A model generated the notes under the pieces. It saw only the letters and a list, made by a program, of their open reading frames with translations. It was not told the origin of the DNA and made no database searches. Below, piece after piece: positions 1 to 12,400 of a DNA stretch of 64,000 nucleotides. Numbering within the stretch: position 1 is the first letter of the stretch; every line of letters starts with the position of its first letter. Source of the DNA: Mimachlamys varia (taxonomy: Eukaryota > Mollusca > Bivalvia > Pectinida > Pectinidae); contig OX392536.1 of assembly GCA_947623455.1 (NCBI GenBank), forward strand, positions 10,659,282 through 10,723,281. Reading direction: 5' to 3'. A program made the translations under genes and the position numbers.

Positions 1-2640
1 CTTTATCCCAGCATGCCACAGGCCCAATATTAGATCTCTGGGCCTTTTGGTTATTCAGAAGAAAATGTTTAAAGATTATGACCGTTTTGGCCCCAGTGAC
101 CTTGAATGAAAGTCAAGGTCATTTCTTTGAACAAACTTGGTAGCCCTTTATCCCAGCATGCCACAGGCCCAATATCAGGTCTCTGGGCCTTTTGGTTATT
201 CAGAAGAAGTTGTTTAAAGATTATGACCGTTTTGGCCCCTGTGACCTTGAATGAAAGTCAAGGTCATTTCTTTGAACAAACTTGGTAGCCCTTTATCCCA
301 GCATGCCACAGGCCCAATATTAGGTCTCTGTGCCTTTTGGTTATTCAGAAGAAGTCGTTTAAAAATTATGACCGTTTTGTCCCCTGTGACCTTGAATGAA
401 GGTCAAGGTCATTTCTTTGAACAAACTTGGTAGCCCTTTATCTCAGCATAACACAGGACCAATATCAGGTCTCTGGGCCTTTTGGTTATTCAGAAGAAGT
501 TGTTTAAAAAGATTTTGACCTTTTCGGCCCCTGTGACCTTGAATGAAGGTCAAGGTCATTTGTTTGAACAAACTTGGTAGCCCTTTATCCCAGCATAACA
601 CAGGCCCAATATCAGGTCTCTGAGCCTTTTGGTTATTCAGAAGAAGTCGTTCAAAGATTTTGACCTTTTTGGCCCCTGTGACCTTGAATGAAGGTCAAGG
701 TCATTTGTTTGAACAAACTTGGTAGCCCTTTATCCCAGCATGCCACAGGCCCAATATTAGGTCTCTGGGCCTTTTGGTTATTCAGAAGAAGTCGTTTAAA
801 AATTATGACCGTTTTGTCCCCTGTGACCTTGAATGAAGGTCAAGGTCATTTCTTTGAACAAACTTGGTAGCCCTTTATCTCAGCACAACACAGGACCAAT
901 ATCAGGTCTCTGGGCCTTTTGGTTATTCAGAAGAAGTTGTTTAAAAAGATTTTGACCTTTTTGGCCCCTGTGACCTTGAATGAAGGTCAAGGTCATTTGT
1001 TTGAACAAACTTGGTAGCCCTTTATCCCAGCATGCCACAGGCCCAATATCAGGTCTCTGGGCCTTTTGGTTATTCAAAAGAAGTCGTTTAAAGATTATGA
1101 CCGTTTTGGCCCCTGTGACCTTGAATGAAAGTCAAGGTCATTTGTTTGAACAAACTTGGTAGCCCTTTATCCCAGCATGCCACAGGCCCAATATTAGGTA
1201 TCTGGGCTTTTTAGTTATTCAGAAGAAAATGTTTAAAGATTATGACCGTTTTGGCCCCAGTGACCTTGAATGAAAGTCAAGGTCATTTCTTTGAACAAAC
1301 TTGGTAGCCCTTTATCCCAGCATGCCACAGGCCCAATATTAGATCTCTGGGCCTTTTGGTTATTCAGAAGAAAATGTTTAAAGATTATGACCGTTTTGGC
1401 CCCAGTGACCTTGAATGAAAGTCAAGGTCATTTCTTTGAACAAACTTGGTAGCCCTTTATCCCAGCATGCCACAGGCCCAATATCAGGTCTCTGGGCCTT
1501 TTGGTTATTCAGAAGAAGTTGTTTAAAGATTATGACCGTTTTGGCCCCTGTGACCTTGAATGAAAGTCAAGGTCATTTCTTTGAACAAACTTGGTAGCCC
1601 TTTATCCCAGCATGCCACAGGCCCAATATTAGGTCTCTGGGCCTTTTGGTTATTCAGAAGAAGTCGTTTAAAAATTATGACCGTTTTGTCCCCTGTGACC
1701 TTGAATGAAGGTCAAGGTCATTTCTTTGAACAAACTTGGTAGCCCTTTATCTCAGCACAACACAGGACCAATATCAGGTCTCTGGGCCTTTTGGTTATTC
1801 AGAAGAAGTTGTTTAAAAAGATTTTGACCTTTTTGGCCCCTGTGACCTTGAATGAAGGTCAAGGTCATTTGTTTGAACAAACTTGGTAGCCCTTTATCCC
1901 AGCATGCCACAGGCCCAATATCAGGTCTCTGGGCCTTTTGGTTATTCAAAAGAAGTCGTTTAAAGATTATGACCGTTTTGGCCCCTGTGACCTTGAATGA
2001 AAGTCAAGGTCATTTGTTTGAACAAACTTGGTAGCCCTTTATCCCAGCATGCCACAGGCCCAATATTAGGTATCTGGGCTTTTTAGTTATTCAGAAGAAA
2101 ATGTTTAAAGATTATGACCGTTTTGGCCCCAGTGACCTTGAATGAAAGTCAAGGTCATTTCTTTGAACAAACTTGGTAGCCCTTTATCCCAGCATGCCAC
2201 AGGCCCAATATTAGATCTCTGGGCCTTTTGGTTATTCAGAAGAAAATGTTTAAAGATTATGACCGTTTTGGCCCCAGTGACCTTGAATGAAAGTCAAGGT
2301 CATTTCTTTGAACAAACTTGGTAGCCCTTTATCCCAGCATGCCACAGGCCCAATATCAGGTCTCTGGGCCTTTTGGTTATTCAGAAGAAGTTGTTTAAAG
2401 ATTATGACCGTTTTGGCCCCTGTGACCTTGAATGAAAGTCAAGGTCATTTCTTTGAACAAACTTGGTAGCCCTTTATCCCAGCATAACACAGGCCCAATA
2501 TCAGGTCTCTGGGCCTTTTGGTTATTCAGAAGAAGTTGTTTAAAAAGATTTTGACCTTTTCGGCCCCTGTGACCTTGAATGAATGTCAAGGTCATTTGTT
2601 TGAACAAACTTGGTACCCCTTCATCCCAGCATGGCACAAG
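1..2640. repeat. 145-bp satellite array, about 18 monomers
   Basis: A tandem array with a period of about 145 bp continues off the left edge of the window. Each monomer carries 'gtgaccttgaatgaa', then 'gtcaaggtcattt', 'aacaaacttggtagcc' and 'ggccttttggttattcaga'. Variants recur 872 bp apart (the blocks starting at 688, 980, 1270 and 1415 recur at 1560, 1852, 2142 and 2287), so there is a six-monomer higher-order repeat. Short open frames of 60-85 codons recur once per monomer and are by-products of the repeat. The array runs into a hairpin tail at 2641-2777, so it is probably the tandem core of a mobile element rather than a centromeric satellite. Degenerate copies in the opposite orientation occur near 47350-47880. 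Confidence 0.95.
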
Positions 2641-2777
2641 CCCAATATTGGGTCTATGGGCCTTTTGGTTTATGAGAAGAAGATGTTTAAATGGAAAAGT
2701 TTACGGAAGGCGCACGGCGACGGACGAAGCATGATGACTATAGGTCATCCTGACCCTTCGGGTCAGATGACCTAATA
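2641..2777 (+). mobile_element. 3' tail of the pearl/Helentron-like element carrying the 145-bp array
   Basis: After the last monomer come 'ggcgcacggcgacggacgaagc' type sequence and a hairpin (arms 'ggtcatcctgaccc' and 'gggtcagatgacc' around a ttc loop, 2733-2770), then 'taataaa'. A GACGG-rich stretch followed by a terminal hairpin is also seen at 3600-3680 and 17700-17795. This layout (tandem core, then terminal hairpin) is what is described for bivalve pearl elements and Helentron-type non-autonomous elements. The family name is inferred from structure. Confidence 0.55.
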
Positions 2778-3682
2778 AATGCCGTACATTGCTTAGTTCC
2801 AGAGAAGAAGTCCTTTATATCAATATTGCCAAATAGACACTTTTGGCCCCGCCCCTCAGGCCCCTGGGAGGTCAGCCCCATCATTTGTATAAATTTGAAT
2901 CCCAGCCAACTAGGGATGCTACCACTGAAATATAAATGCCGTACATTGTTTAGTTCCAGAGAAGAAGTCGTTAATATCAATATTGCCAAATGGACCCCTT
3001 TTGGCCCTGTCCCTCAGGCCCCTTGGGGGTCAGCCCTATCATTTGTATAAATTTGAATCCCAGCCACACAGGGATGCTACCACTGAAATATAAATGCCAT
3101 ACATTACTTAGTTCCAGAGAAGAAGTCGTTAATATTAATATTGCCAAATAGACACTTTTGGCCCCGCCCGTCAGGCCCCTGGGTGGTCAGCCCAATTATT
3201 TGTATAAATTTGAATCCCAGCCACCTAGGGAAGCTACCACTGAAATATAAATGCCATACATTGTTAAGTTCCAGAGAAGAAGTCGTTAATATCAATATTG
3301 CCAAATAGACACTTTTGGCACCGCCCCTCAGGCCCCTGGGGGGTCAGCCCCATCATTCGTATAAATTTGAATCCCAGCCACCTAGGGATGCTACCACTGA
3401 AATATAAATGTAATACATTGCTTAGTTCGAGAGAAGAAGTCATTTATATCAATATTGCCAAATGGACCCCTTTTGGCCCTGTCCCTCAGGCCCCTTGGGG
3501 GTCAGCCCTATCATTTGTATAAAAGTGAATCCCAGCCACACAGGGATGCTTCCTACCAAATTTAGTTAAATTCTGATCAGTGGTTATGAAGAAGAAGTCA
3601 ATTGTTGACGGACGGACGGACGACGGACGACACGGTATGGCATAAGCTCACCTTGGTCCTTTGGACCAGGTGAGCTAATAAA
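2778..3682 (+). mobile_element. Second pearl-like element with a 157-bp tandem core
   Basis: Five copies of a unit of about 157 bp start near 2779, 2936, 3094, 3251 and 3407. Each contains 'tagttccagagaagaagtc', 'tttggccccgcccctcaggc' and 'tttgaatcccagcca'. The copies lead into 'gttgacggacggacggacga' and the terminal hairpin 'caccttggtcc ttt ggaccaggtg' (3650-3673), then 'agctaataaa'. The same tail and a related core recur at 17049-17795. It abuts the tail of the preceding element, so the two are adjacent or nested. No transposase is encoded. Confidence 0.6.
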
Positions 3683-4987
3683 TAGAGTACAGTTCATGTA
3701 AAGAGACATTGGCATGGTTTATAAATGTAAATCATGATACCACATGGTACAGGTATACAAAAGTCTGGTTAGCTTAGTAATTAATTATTGGAAATTTAAA
3801 ATAATATAATTTTGAAATTATAAAATATTTCAAAAAATGTCCTTTACTGTGTTTCTGTAATTCACATAGTAAACTTAAACCATTAACATGATTTCATTCA
3901 TGTGACTTTTACTATGTATTTCAACACTTTGTAAACTTTTGCATAAATGACTTGTAATGAGCTAACCATTACACCCAAGACATGTACAGTGGAATCCTGT
4001 TCAACTGTACAAAACACATTTTCACACCTGAGCCTGTAGTCATTAAATACATCAAGCATGGATTTTGTGCGACGCCAAAAGTCAAATAAAAACATTAAGA
4101 ACACTACATGTAATAATCAACTTAATTATTGTCTCTTCAAAGTTGTTCCAAATAATTGACAAAGTAAGATATTATTACTACTACATGGTATCGGGTAAGT
4201 TGAAACCATAATAAGAAATCAGACTTGAGTACAAAATCCTTGCTTGAGCATAAGGACGGTTTCATGAATACAGCCCAGATAACACTTCAAACTTTGGGCG
4301 TACTCTAACACAAATACAAGTTTTACATTTGAAATTTTGGGCACAGTTTCACAGTCTACCTTTTACTGAAGATACACCAGTAAAGTAAGTTCATGTATTA
4401 CCAATCACAGTCATGAATAGTCAAAATGGAGTTCATAACAAAGGGAAATCTGACAATTATGCCAGATCTATTGAAGAATGATAATCATTATATTGGTCAT
4501 TAAAATTGGAAAGAAATGTGTAAGTTGATAAGCTCCGAAATGATCGATCATCCTTAAAATAACAGAAAATGTGTTTCAAGATAAATACATTTTATTTGGA
4601 TCCCTGACTGATGAAATTCATATCTCACTATTTTGTAATATGACACACAACAACATTAAAAATATCTCCAAAGAATCTCTGCATTGTTTAACTTGAGCAG
4701 ATTATCACAGTAAATATGGGACATAACTTGTAAATCTCTAACACCCATTAGCTCCATCACATTGTGGACCAGTCATTTAGAATCACACACATACACAGCC
4801 TATAACATCAACTAAACCTTTCTCATACATAACTATATTTGTATATTTCTAGATTTCAGTAAGATATCACTATAAGAAAGGTTACCACAACATGTTTACA
4901 ATAAATGGCCGGATATTTAGACGGCTCTGTATTAGCCTGCCAATAAAATATTTTGGGTTGTAAAATATCATATAAACCAGACAGCTG
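3683..4987. other. AT-rich intergenic sequence, nothing recognised
   Basis: AT-rich, apparently single-copy sequence downstream of the GALC stop. No ORF above about 70 codons, no RNA gene and no clear repeat structure were recognised. The ORF on the minus strand at 3898-4104 has no recognisable features and no coding context. Confidence 0.5.
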
Positions 4988-5285
4988 CTAGAATTTGTGT
5001 TTATGTCAGGAGTTTCAGCGAGACAGCACTTATATAATTCTTCTAGAATTTGTGTGGATGACTGGAATGTTTCATTGTGACAGCACTTGAATGCTTATAG
5101 AATTTGTGTGGATGACTGGAATGTTTCATTGTGACAGCACTTGAATGCTTATAGAATTTGTTTGGATGACATGATGTTTCATTGTGACAGCACTTTAATT
5201 CTTCCAGAAAGTGTGTGAATGACAGGATGTTTCAGTGTGACAGCACTTTATGTGTGGATGACCGATGTTTCAGTGGGTAGCACTA
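4988..5285. repeat. Imperfect tandem repeat, about 55 bp x 5
   Basis: Degenerate units containing 'tagaatttgtgtggatgac', 'aatgtttcattgtgacagca' and 'cttgaatgctta' are repeated about five times. Outer units are more diverged than the two central ones, which are nearly identical (5042-5152). Confidence 0.85.
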
Positions 5286-5484
5286 TAGGATTAACACTGT
5301 ATATCAGAAACACACATTACCATGAAAACGAAATGTCTATTACCAAATGAAAACAAAAAGGTAATTCAATTTCACAAGACAAAGCCATTTCCCCTAGCCA
5401 AGACTAGATAACTGGTATTGAGAACAAGAACTAGACAATGTGTCAAGGTCAACGGAAACTCAGATCTCAACCTTTAACAATGTC

Positions 5485-5650
5485 GCACACACATCAACTT
5501 TATCAGCTCTTCATAAAAGTTGCACGCACATCAACTTGAACCGCTCTTCAAAAAAGTCGCACACACATAAATTTTATCAGCTCTTCATAAAAGTCACACA
5601 CACATCAACTTGATCAGCTCTTCATAAATGAAGCATACACATAAACATAT
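5485..5650. repeat. Short tandem repeat, about 39 bp x 4-5
   Basis: Units of the form 'cacacacatcaactt', 'atcagctcttcataaaagt' are repeated with small changes. They lie downstream of the likely GALC polyadenylation signal. Confidence 0.8.
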
Positions 5651-5827
5651 TCAGCTGTTAATAAACGAAATAGTAGACACAATTAAGTGGGACAATAATA
5701 GAACAAATATACCAAGAATATGAAAACAATTTTACTATGTGTAAATTATACAAAAAAGATAACACAATCTTAATCCTTTCATCACTGGAGATCATAATGG
5801 ACTAACCCAGATCAATACATTGTAGAG

Positions 5828-5833
5828 TTTATT
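5828..5833 (-). promoter_or_regulatory. Candidate GALC polyadenylation signal (AATAAA)
   Basis: On the minus strand this reads AATAAA, about 440 nt beyond the GALC stop codon. It is the nearest perfect hexamer I found downstream. A second AATAAA lies near 4590. Use is not demonstrated; 3'-end reads would decide. Confidence 0.35.
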
Positions 5834-6273
5834 ATAGTTATATAGGGGTGTAAGGGTGTAACATAGTAAGACAGGTTCATAGAAGTAAAACTTCATTAGG
5901 TACAAAACATAATATGGCAAATGAAATTGCATGATCAAAACAAAGATCTTTCAAATTGATTACAAAAATTATGATTATTTTTTCGTGGATCCCATAATTT
6001 GAAGCTTATCATTGGGAGTGCCATTTGGCTATCTTAAGTTCAAATAAAACAAAACAAAACAACATGTTTTTTTTCTCAAATGAATGGACCCACGCTCGTA
6101 TATTAATGCACTGAGCTCAGAAAGCTTTGAAAAAAATGGATATGGCAACAAGATATTCAAACCTTTATCTCTAAAATTTGAAAAAAATATATATTTGTGT
6201 GCACTTGGGGATCAATTTTCCTCAAATTTTCCTGAGATGGAATGTATTAATTGATAGTAAGTAACTATGGTGA

Positions 6274-6426
6274 TCATTGTCTACCACTTCCTTTGATCTG
6301 GACATTATCAAAATCTGCGATTCCATACGAGTCTGTTCCTATGGCGACAAATCCATGAGCTGGTGTACTAGGTACAGTGACGTTAAATAATGTCTGTTTG
6401 TTTAGCCTGCCCACAGCATTACTCCC
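6274..6426 (-). CDS. GALC: GALC exon 18 (terminal coding exon)
   Basis: Acceptor TGTTACAG, then [11 protein letters not shown] through [13 protein letters not shown] and TGA. It encodes residues 620-669, the end of the lectin-like domain (compare the vertebrate ending 'FAQFDNFLVEATR'). Its acceptor and first 14 nt are repeated upstream in a 32-bp array; only this innermost acceptor gives the conserved C-terminus. Confidence 0.92.
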   Translation of the reverse strand, partial: GSNAVGRLNKQTLFNVTVPSTPAHGFVAIGTDSYGIADFDNVQIKGSGRQ

Positions 6427-9400
6427 CTGTAACACAATATAAATACAGCATTACTCCCCTGTAACACAACATAAATACAGCATTACTCCCCTGTAACACA
6501 ATATAAATACAGCATTACTCCCCTGTAACACAACATAAATACAGCATTGCTCCCCTAATATAATTTTTAAGCGCCATGCATGCTTATTCGGTCGAATACC
6601 GCAATACCTAAAGAAGTAACCTACCTCCAACAGAAGAGCTAGACTGTTCCAGCCGTTTACAGCTCCAGTAGCCTCCCCTTCCTTCAGAGGCATGGTCCTA
6701 GCTGTAACATCAACACCACACTGCGTCAAATGTGTGTCATAACGTACCAACAGATACATGTACATCACAGTCATAACGTACGAACAGATACATCATAAAT
6801 ACCCAGTACATACAGATAAAAGCAGATACCTTGATGGTCAATGCCAATCATATTAAGGATGTTTTAAACTTCATTACATGGTGACCCGCATAAATGTTGT
6901 CATTATTAAATGGCCAAATATAATATAAAGCAGTGTTATGATATATTTGATGATTTTTTTTTGTATACAAGTTTACAATATCAATGCAAAAACAAACAGT
7001 TTTTGTATACAAGTTTACAAGTCACTGCAAAAACATACAGAAACATAAAATTATGAAAAAAGACTTCAACGTATTAACCAAGGTAAGGAAATTTACTGGA
7101 CTTGCTCTAATAAAATCTTTACTTCTCAGCCTGCAGTCTTCCTCATTAGATATATCATAGCTTACAGATGATAATGTTTCACATACACCTGCTAACTTTA
7201 CCTAAATCATTAGTCAATATAAACTTCTTTTCTCTCGGGAACAGGAAGAAAAAGATGCCCTTCGCCTCCCACGACTGACATCCACCCTGATCCACACGGG
7301 CCGCCACAAACACTCCTGTTGTCCCGTTGACAGGACCGATGGTGACATCTGTACTCACGTAAACATCACTCCTGTAATGGCAAACCAAGGGAGATAACTA
7401 TCAGACAAATGATGTTAACAAACAGCTTATATAAATAAAGGCCCAATATACGTAACTGAAGGAAATTTTTCGTGATTCTGAAAAATTCTGAAAAAAACTC
7501 CACTTGATAACCATGCAAAAATAAGCCTATAACGAAGTAAACCTGAGTGGTAACTAACAAGAAACTCTTGACAAAAAAATCCAAAGACTTGAAAATAATT
7601 CAGGTGGGGCCTTCTTCAACAACAAGCCGAAGGTAGAAAACAGTTCAAAATGGACGAGTGTTAACAAATACCGAGTGTCAACTACTGCTGTACCGGTAAC
7701 CGCGTACGAATTCATCTTGAATATTGCTGATATCAGTTACCTAATCTTAACTAAATCTATAAATATAAAAAGTAATTAGGCTTGATTTTTGCTTCAAGTT
7801 TTGCCGAAAGTTATGTATATTGGGCCTTTAACACACAGCTTATATAAGGCTGTGGTGAGCAAACCAAGGGAGATAACTATCAGACAAATGATGTTAACAA
7901 CACAGCTTATGTAATTATAACAGACAATACATGGTAGAAACAGGAGACAATAGAGTCAAGATATCTTTATACTATTGATTAAATCATCCACCCCCAAAAC
8001 ACATTTGAATTCTTCCAATTCAAATGTTGGAATAGTTCACTATGAATTTTGAGGGGTGAATGAATTAACATTCACATAGATATTACAATTACTGTAAAAG
8101 TGAAACTGTTAGCGGTGTGGAAATTTTCACTTATTTCGCTGGCTTTAAATCTCTATGAATACATCCACACTCAAACATATTTAACACTACTTAAACTTTA
8201 CAGTGTATATGTATGATGGTATTATAGCTAAGCAGGGTAAAACAGTATGACTGACACATGAACATTTCCACACCGCCAACAGTTTGGAGCCTGACTATAT
8301 AATTAAAGGAAAAATTCCACATGCAAAAATATTGTCTTTTACAGAAATATTCATTCATGTAAATTCAGTTAATCATTTTGACATTATAATAAATATGTAT
8401 TGCATACTTGTGGACAGATATCCTGGGAATTTTTTTACAAAATCTATTACTACAACTATCTCAATATGATATTCACACAAAGACGCATGTTTTTATGACT
8501 GTGAGATGATAATAAAGAAAACCACACAGAGAGCGTAAAGGCTAAGATTGGTGTGATTTGTGGACAACATCAAACACTTTTCTCAAGAAATACTCAGGTT
8601 TCAAACAAAATGATTTCTTTCTCTGAAGATAAATTGTTAAAATATGACGCATTATAAACAAAATTTCTTTAGTACATGTTTGTATTCAAATGCTTATGAA
8701 CTTAATAGTATAGATTTATAGATATGTATACATAAAGCCATTTTTTACAAGACCCAATTTATTATATGACATCAGACCCAATTAATTATATCACATCATA
8801 TTTCTTGTAAATGATATAAATTGACAGCTTTTTGTACACATAACCACAACAATTAACAGTGAAATATGGAGAGTTTATCAAAAATACAAAAGCCAAATAT
8901 TTGGTGATTTGGGTTAGTATTAATTTAATGGCATAAAGAACTACTGTTTATGGAGTTACACACCCTAGATTTCAGGTTACTATTTACTATACATATGTGT
9001 TAGCTTATACCTTAGTATCTGCTATGTTTCTAATGGACTTGGATAGAGAGGAAGTTTCTAATGGACTTGGATAAGAGAGGAAGTTTCTTATGGACTTGGA
9101 TAAGAGAGGAAGTTTCTAATGGACTTGGATAAGAGAGGAAGTTTCTAATGGACTTGGATAAGAGAGGAAGTTTCTAATGGACTTGGATAAGAGAGGAAGT
9201 TTCTTATGGACTTGGATAAGAGAGGAAGTTTCTTATGGACTTGGATAAGAGAGGAAGTTTCTAATGGACTTGGATAAGAGAGGAAGTTTCTAATGGACTT
9301 GGATAAGAGAGGAAGTATAAGCGATGTATGAAAAGGAAGGACAGAATGACCATGAAAACAGGACTAATGGGTTTAATAGCTACATGTAGATCTAGCATAC

Positions 9401-12400
9401 AACAACATTCTCTTCTGACAATTTAACCATCACATTCTTTCTTGTTAGTAAAATAAAGCATACACATTAACCCTCCCTCATTACGAGGAAGACTCCCTCA
9501 TTTTAACCAAAATTTACCAATCTCCCACGAAATCTCCCTCATTCAAGTCCAAACACACACAAACTCAAAATCTACATCCTGTGGTAAAATAATCTCCTAG
9601 TTACTGTAGGGTATGTGTAATGACCAAAAAAGGTGTGTCAGGATCAAATGAAAACTTTTTGAAGTTATTTTGATACATAATAAGGGAAAGACAAATTAAG
9701 CAATGCAGTTTCAGTCGCATTTCTTGCACTTTCTCCCTCATTGGAAAGGTGGGATGAAGAAGATCTCCATCACTGGTGGTTTCAAAGGTTAACACCTATG
9801 ATAAAGCTACATTCATAACTCCCCATAGCTATTATCCAGAAAAACATGAAGAATTCAGATATGTAAGTACAGTAAACTCCACTTAATGTCACGTCGGTTA
9901 ATATCACTTTTCGGTTATTATCACGTTTTCTTCATGCACCGTTTTTCCTGCTATATAATCTATGTAATGTCATTCTTTTAATATCACTTGTTTCCAGGTG
10001 GATTTCGGTTAATGTCAATATCAATATCAATTATATCAACCACAGCACCACTAGAGTAGGTAATGAAATTTATCTGGTTAATGTGATCAGAGTTTCAAAC
10101 AAAGTTCTACCATATATAATTTTGTATATAATGGTGTTTCTGTTTTGTAGGAAATGAAAGGTAAAGTTTGAACATGAACTAACATACCATGTTCTACCTA
10201 TAAGGTTGAGGGGTGTGATGAGAGGAAAAGGACACCAGTGGATTGGATGTTTCAGCACGACCTGGCGAAGCACCTGACCATGAGTCGCGTCATTTGACCT
10301 TGTGACCTCGAATGAGCCAACCTGCTGCGCGAAGTTGAATGGTTCAGAAAAATCGGGAAAAGCTGCGAAATAAAAGATAATTTTCTGTTTGAAATACTTC
10401 TTATTCAATGAAACATGAAAATATTCTTAAAAGTTTGATTTGGGAATGTGTTGGTGGATTAAAATATGGGACTGACGTAATTAAACTAGCAAGGAGACTT
10501 CAGCAGGTTTAAGGTTCTTTTAGGAAGTATATTCTTGTCACATCCATTTTATATGATGCCCACCAGGGCAAAGAATGGAATTTAAGATCTCATACATATT
10601 TGTAGGAAAAAGAACAATTTTGTTCAGATTAAGTAATTTTGATCAAATCAGATATCTGGCCAAAACTGAATGTTGTCCACAAATTTTGACCAATCAGAAC
10701 CTCCGGACAGATTCTGACCATTTTGAGTTGCCGATGAGGTTAAGCGATTTGTTGACAGTATCCGCTTTACACCAGAACACGGGAGTCTGCAGAACAACTT
10801 GACGGAGAACGTTGCCATGGGGATGATCACCTGATACAACCTCATAAGAACCGGTCTGTTGGGTAAGATCCACGGGCTCGGAGTGTAAAGGGTACCCTGT
10901 TTAGTGGTACACATTCAAAACACATTCAAAATAACACAGTTGTCTGGTGGTAAAACTCCAATAATCAATAATGACTGGAAATCTCATCATCCTCACATGT
11001 TAACAATTTCACGAGACGAATCCTGCTTCCTTAATCAAAAATATTTTGTTATTTTAAATATCCGGAGTTTAAGGAAACTCTACTGTATGTAAAACAGTAC
11101 GATTATCACTTTAATACTTTAATTTATTTAGGGTACAAAAAAATAGGTTAATTAAACAAACAAGAACGTAAAGACTAAATTCATAATAGAATCCATGGAT
11201 GTTTGAAAATAAAACTGTACTATGATTATTAAAATCAAAATAAATTAAACATACACTGCAGTATGATTGAAAAGATATTTGATGTAAAAAAGATCTCAAA
11301 TGTTTCAATTAATTATTTGAGACCAAAATCTTCACTTTCTCAATTTCAGAAAACTGATTGCAAAAGTATCAATGTATTTTAATCTAATGATGATGATGGG
11401 TTGCTATGGCAACACCTACCTTCAAAATCCTCGGAGTAGGTGTTTGGGAACGGCTTTCTGGCCGGTGGGGCTGGATATGTGCCTTTGTTGCCCCGGGAGA
11501 GGGAGGTCAAGGTGTATACCTCATCAACTCCCACAGACAGTGTGACACTCCCATCTCGTACCTGTCATTACAAAAACAAAAATAACCGAGAATGAGGTCC
11601 AATTTCCCCTACAGAATGACAGTATATATCTTATGTTACCCCAACTGATGAATTTCTGAATAGAATTCACCATTCATATTATAGGTTCTTATGATGTCCA
11701 ACTTTTTGGACTAAATAATGTACACTTGATCAAAGGAGGAAATCACTGACTGTCCCCTTCCTCCCTATATGTCTTCTTATAATAAAATGTCACTAGAGAA
11801 CCAATTAAGTGGGTATAGGATATCCTGTGTCTTTTCCCCGTTAACTGATGGCATAGGTGAAAATGTGACAGAGAGCTGCAATGTACACTCACTCACCTTT
11901 ACTGGAGTGAGTTTTTTAAACAGCACAGATGTTCCATTCTTCCCAAAGCCAAGCTTACTGTACCACACATTCAGTTTCTGCAACTTCGCCTGAAAATTAG
12001 AAATGATCAATTGTACTTTTTCTGGAATTAAAAAAAAATTAATCATTCAAAAAAAACATTAATGGATATTCTTTATAGCTTATAAAATTTCTATAGCTAA
12101 TATCTGTTTTAACTGACTTTGCTTCAATTATTCAAAATACAATTTAACCTTTGACCCCTTGCTCGACTGGTTAATGACAAGTTTATGCTCTGAACTTCCA
12201 TTTTCTAAGAATTGGTTCTAACTTTTGACCACATCTAACAGAGTAAAAGCACAATGATATCGTACACGACTTACCAGATCTCCGCCGAGCTTAAGTGTAA
12301 TGTTCTGTGGTACGACCTTGTAAGCAGGAAGTGCCGGCCGGATACACAAGGAATGGTCATGGCTCTGTCAAATACCAAAGGGAGATAACACATGATGTCA

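Larger units (their letters stand above)
7372..10187 (-). other. Intron between GALC exons 15 and 16
   Basis: About 2.8 kb of AT-rich intron. It contains a MITE copy (7436-7830) flanked by two copies of a 55-60 bp sequence ('caaaccaagggagataact' at 7381 and 7860), a hairpin-forming dispersed repeat (7979-8068), a 29-bp minisatellite (9025-9316), and a possible pogo-like left end at 9871 ('cagtaaactccacttaatgt') followed by short 'ggttaatatcac' repeats. I looked for an additional exon here and found none. Confidence 0.7.

Noticed and set aside
106..2637. Series of 60-85 codon frames
   Set aside because: One per satellite monomer; repeat by-products.
10196..10198. Alternative donor for exon 15 at ATAG|GTAGAA
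   Set aside because: It would leave 1 nt, incompatible with exon 16's 1-nt start; no microexon was found in the intron to correct the frame, whereas ACATG|GTATGT fits.
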